A stretch of DNA of 6,292 bases, from NCBI GenBank assembly GCA_030627065.1, contig DAOUSV010000091.1:1-6292 (forward strand). Direction: 5' to 3'. The number at the start of each line of letters is the position of its first letter. Position 1 is the stretch's first letter. Of the stretch, positions 4,489 to 6,292 are shown in pieces. The translations under genes were made by a program, and so were the position numbers. The DNA comes from Piscirickettsiaceae bacterium (GTDB lineage Bacteria; Pseudomonadota; Gammaproteobacteria; Nitrosococcales; Methylophagaceae). Under the pieces are notes generated by a model. That model made no database searches. It worked only from the letters and a program-made list of their open reading frames with translations, and was not told the DNA's origin.

Positions 4489-5019
4489 ATGAATAATATC
4501 TATCAATCTGAATGCATAAAGGCTGACATACGCAGACCGAGCAAAGGAAGGCGCGTTTCTATTGTCCTGACGTTTGATTTGTCTAATGGTGGTCAGGCTG
4601 AAAGGTGGTTTAATGTAGATCCAGTTGAAGGTAAGAAGTCCAAAAAACAATGCAGGCTTAAGGTAAACGGTGAACTTACAAAACTGTATAGGTTAGCTAC
4701 GGGAAAAGAGCCTGCTCGACTCAATGAAGGTTGCACTCTCATGAGGCACTTAGTTGGTACATCCTTCTTCATCGAACTAGATGGTTCGCATCACTCAACA
4801 GGTGAATTGAAAGCAATAAATGTAAGACCGGTTGAACCTTATTTATGTGATGCGTGGACAGAAACAGGAATGCTTAAGCAGAAGTCTTACTCGAACTTAG
4901 GGCGAGTAAAGTTATTAACTAAGCAGCATGAAAACACCGTAAACACTCCGTATAAGCACCGTATGACGACCGTAAGGCTTCATTGGGAAAGTCGCATTCT
5001 TACTTGGCTTCACCTATGA
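4489..5019 (+). CDS. Unknown element protein; 3' end carries iteron-like DNA
   Basis: This is a 176-residue soluble protein with no recognised family. Residues about 1-125 look like a folded domain with alternating strands (RRVSIVLTFDL, AERWFNVDP, TSFFIELDGS, ELKAINVRPVEP) and a helix around KLYRLATGKEPARL. This recalls small beta-rich proteins encoded beside replication genes in phages and plasmids. The last ~30 residues read unlike a conserved protein and are encoded by DNA with an 11-bp repeat, so the true C-terminus may have been replaced or lost. The start has no good ribosome site, but lies eight bases after the upstream stop, suggesting coupling. Its TGA overlaps the next ATG as ATGA. 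Confidence 0.65.
   Translation: MNNIYQSECIKADIRRPSKGRRVSIVLTFDLSNGGQAERWFNVDPVEGKKSKKQCRLKVNGELTKLYRLATGKEPARLNEGCTLMRHLVGTSFFIELDGSHHSTGELKAINVRPVEPYLCDAWTETGMLKQKSYSNLGRVKLLTKQHENTVNTPYKHRMTTVRLHWESRILTWLHL
4910..4920. repeat. AT-rich palindrome beside the CCGTA boxes
   Basis: AGTTA-T-TAACT is a perfect inverted repeat with one central base. It lies in a short AT-rich stretch 15 bp before the CCGTA array. AT-rich DNA next to phased boxes is the layout of many replication origins, but the stretch is short. Confidence 0.3.
4935..4978. repeat. Four CCGTA boxes at exact 11-bp pitch (iteron-like)
   Basis: CCGTA occurs at 4937, 4948, 4959 and 4970. Each 11-bp unit has the form N-N-CCGTA-A/T-N-N-N. 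The pitch is about one helical turn, so all boxes face the same side of the DNA, as in iteron arrays bound by replication initiators or in regulator arrays. The period is not a multiple of three, so it is not a protein repeat. The array lies in the last part of the gene ending at 5019, just before the next two genes. Confidence 0.6.
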
Positions 5020-5390
5020 TCTCTACTACCAATAACCAACCACCTGTAACCAGTAACCAACCACCAGTAGGTAAGACAGTAGTTATAGATGTAATTAACA
5101 AGGAAGGTCGTAGTGAATTTGTTTATGAGCCGACTCCAATATTAACAGAACAACAAGCTGATGAGATTTCAGTGCCGACACCTGCAGATGATTTCATCTC
5201 AATGGAAAGCGAAGCACAAACATATTTTGAGCAGTGTGATGATTACGAGACGTGGTGGGGTAAAGTCAGCACTACTGAACGTGTATTTCATTATCACCAA
5301 AAGCCACAAAAAATTGATGACTCCTACATACATAGAATATTGAATGAGAGTGTTTCTGACTGGACTGGGAACGGGGTAGCTCATGCCTAA
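5016..5390 (+). CDS. Unknown small acidic protein upstream of terS
   Basis: The product has 124 residues if it starts at ATG 5016. That start is preferred because it overlaps the upstream stop as ATGA; the frame could extend to TTG 4983, adding 11 residues. No family is recognised. The N-terminus has two heptads, TNNQPPV and TSNQPPV, encoded by a 21-bp tandem repeat, and looks flexible. The rest is acidic (about 20 Asp/Glu against 8 Lys/Arg) with an aromatic patch (YETWWGKVSTTERVFHYH). There is no signal peptide or membrane segment. The stop overlaps the terS start by eight bases, so it is made together with TerS and may act with it, for example as a packaging partner or an inhibitor of a helper-phage function. 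Confidence 0.65.
   Translation: MISTTNNQPPVTSNQPPVGKTVVIDVINKEGRSEFVYEPTPILTEQQADEISVPTPADDFISMESEAQTYFEQCDDYETWWGKVSTTERVFHYHQKPQKIDDSYIHRILNESVSDWTGNGVAHA
5028..5069 (+). repeat. 21-bp tandem repeat, two units, in frame
   Basis: Units 5028-5048 and 5049-5069 differ at two of 21 bases. They encode TNNQPPV and TSNQPPV at the start of the protein beginning at 5016. In contrast to the 11-bp array nearby, the period keeps the reading frame, so this is a coding repeat that can expand or contract without breaking the gene. Confidence 0.85.
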
Positions 5391-5958
5391 AACGATAGTA
5401 AAGAGAAAGCCAACCCAGAAAACAATCACACATAAGCAAAAGATTTTCGCTGCAGAGTACATTAAAGATTTTAATGGCACACAAGCAGCTATACGCGCTA
5501 AATACAGTGTTAATTCAGCTAAAGAGCAAGCAAGTAGGTTGTTAACAAATGCTAACGTGCAAGCCGAAGTAGCTAAATTAATGCAGAAACGTGTTGAAAA
5601 GGTTGAAGTTGATGCTAATTATGTACTGCAAAGACTGGTTGAAATAGATCAAATGAACCTACTTGATATTATGACTGACGACCTAGCATTTAAACCTTTA
5701 AGCGAATGGCCTGATTGCTGGCTTAGAACTGTATCAAGCATTGAAAGTTTAGAAGAGTTTGCCAACGTTGGTGGTGAGCGTGTGAGTATAGGTATGCTTA
5801 GAAAGATTAAACTACCTGACAAAATAAAGAACCTAGAGCTATTAGGTAAGTACGTTGATGTTAAGGCTTGGGTTGAAAAAGTAGAGCTTGATGTTAATTT
5901 GAAGTTATCATTACCAGAAGCTATCAAACTGGCCAGAGAAGAACGGTTATTAAATTAA
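5383..5958 (+). CDS. terS: Phage-type terminase small subunit (Terminase_2 family)
   Basis: This 191-residue TerS recognises the packaging site on phage-like DNA and hands it to the large terminase, which cuts and pumps DNA into the capsid. The N-terminal helix-turn-helix region carries the family signature: ITHKQKIFAAEYIKDFNGTQ, AAIRAKYS, SAKEQASRLLTNANVQAEV (about 15-65), where family members more often have AGYS. A middle helical part (about 70-100, VDANYVLQRLVEIDQMNLLDIM) follows, then the C-terminal IKNLELLGKYVDV segment that usually precedes the large-subunit binding tail. Length is typical and the frame intact. It overlaps the upstream gene by eight bases and has GGGG at 5373-5376 as a weak ribosome site. 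No large terminase follows, which fits a satellite that borrows a helper's packaging motor. Confidence 0.9.
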   Translation: MPKTIVKRKPTQKTITHKQKIFAAEYIKDFNGTQAAIRAKYSVNSAKEQASRLLTNANVQAEVAKLMQKRVEKVEVDANYVLQRLVEIDQMNLLDIMTDDLAFKPLSEWPDCWLRTVSSIESLEEFANVGGERVSIGMLRKIKLPDKIKNLELLGKYVDVKAWVEKVELDVNLKLSLPEAIKLAREERLLN

Positions 5959-6020
5959 TGAACCGTGCCGAAGAAGTTAAGATTGCAGACGAATACTTGA
6001 AGAGGCGGGTAAATTAATGA
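5951..6020 (+). repeat. 11-bp direct repeat flanking the 19-codon ORF
   Basis: TAAATTAATGA occurs at 5951-5961 and again at 6010-6020, 59 bp apart. Each copy forms a stop/start overlap (TAATG). The first joins terS to the 19-residue frame; the second ends that frame and opens a 9-codon one. It could be a chance AT-rich match or the trace of a small duplication or recombination. Confidence 0.45.
5958..6017 (+). CDS. 19-residue ORF coupled to terS (possible gene remnant)
   Basis: The ATG overlaps the terS stop as TAATG, and the frame reads MNRAEEVKIADEYLKRRVN before TAA 6015-6017. The peptide is charged and helix-like, and the position is where a terminase large subunit gene normally starts. 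It may be the broken N-terminus of a lost downstream gene or simply a short tail frame. A purine-rich AAGCTATCAAACTGGCCAGA region upstream gives no strong ribosome site, so translation would depend on coupling. Confidence 0.3.
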   Translation: MNRAEEVKIADEYLKRRVN

Positions 6021-6292
6021 TTATCACTAAGCTTAATATTGGGTGAGTCGCATAGGCATTGGTTGTAAGATATTTATTCACTATGGAAATGATGTCTTTC
6101 AGGACAGGGTTAATCGCCAATGAGATAGATAGTTGATAATAACCGTTTTCAACACCAATCAGTGCATGTACGCGAGATGCAATCACTATTTGATACCTGT
6201 AAGCCAGCATAAGCATTGGGTTTGTAGATATTAGGTAAAGCTAGCTAAATGGTCACCTAATCAACGTGATATGTTGTAATCTAGTGGCAGCT
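6018..6292. other. Tail region without a convincing gene
   Basis: No rightward frame of useful length continues the operon here. The only longer frame is leftward (6216 down to 5977, 79 codons). It has a hydrophobic content and no ribosome site or recognised domain, and it runs antisense into the terS-coupled ORF. It could be a fragment of an older gene. No tRNA-Cys 3' repeat, terminator with T run or IS end is visible, so the right border of the element is probably beyond the window. Confidence 0.4.

Noticed and set aside
4935..4978. CCGTA repeats as a CRISPR array
   Set aside because: Units are only 11 bp with a 5-bp core and no spacers of CRISPR size, and no cas genes are present.
5199..5480. 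Leftward 93-codon frame with membrane-like hydrophobic runs
   Set aside because: It lies antisense across the well-supported acidic gene and the start of terS, has no ribosome site, and hydrophobic runs are a common by-product of the complement of polar codons.
5649..5927. Leftward 92-codon frame inside terS
   Set aside because: It is entirely antisense to the conserved terS and rich in Ser/Leu as expected for a shadow frame.
5977..6216. Leftward 79-codon frame at the right edge
   Set aside because: It could be a gene fragment, but there is no ribosome site or recognised motif, and it overlaps the terS-coupled ORF. It is only mentioned under the tail region.
6018..6292. Right attachment site (attR) in the tail
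   Set aside because: No stretch matching the tRNA-Cys 3' end or the tRNA-proximal flank was found in this region.

Overview
The window looks like the left part of an integrated mobile element at a tRNA locus in a gammaproteobacterium. The best guess is a marine or aquatic genus of the Alteromonadales or Vibrionales. This rests on moderately low GC, a class II tRNA-Leu next to tRNA-Cys, a P4-type integrase, AlpA, and a phage-type small terminase. No single gene fixes the genus.

Layout. Positions 1-61 are the 3' part of a tRNA-Leu(UAA), followed by a terminator-like hairpin. A complete tRNA-Cys(GCA) lies at 131-204, with its own hairpin downstream. A full-length P4/DUF4102-type tyrosine recombinase (377-1615) points away from the tRNA, the usual geometry of an island inserted at a tRNA 3' end. 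Its start codon sits in one of three GGGGGCAA-type repeats. After a structured gap comes an unrecognised gene (1691-2326). A complete IS3-family insertion sequence (2399-3647) then reads leftward, with orfA/orfB, an A AAA AAG slippage site, a D,D(35)E triad and 17/21 matched ends, but no visible target duplication.

From 3732 to about 6017 everything reads rightward and is tightly packed: alpA, a possible 24-residue coupled leader, a short protein with a primase-type zinc finger, two unrecognised genes, a Terminase_2-type small terminase (TerS), and a 19-codon ORF. Several junctions are start/stop overlaps (ATGA, 8 bp, TAATG), so this reads as one operon. Inside the 3' end of one gene are four CCGTA boxes at an exact 11-bp pitch. 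Because 11 is not a multiple of 3, this points to a DNA-level function such as an origin or regulator site. The last 275 bp hold no convincing gene.

Interpretation (inference). Integrase, AlpA, a replication-type zinc finger, phased iteron-like boxes and TerS, with no capsid, tail or large terminase gene visible, fit a phage satellite of the PICI/P4-like kind. Such an element would excise and replicate on helper-phage infection and use its own TerS to redirect packaging. A decayed prophage remains a fair alternative, because the right end of the element is not in the window.
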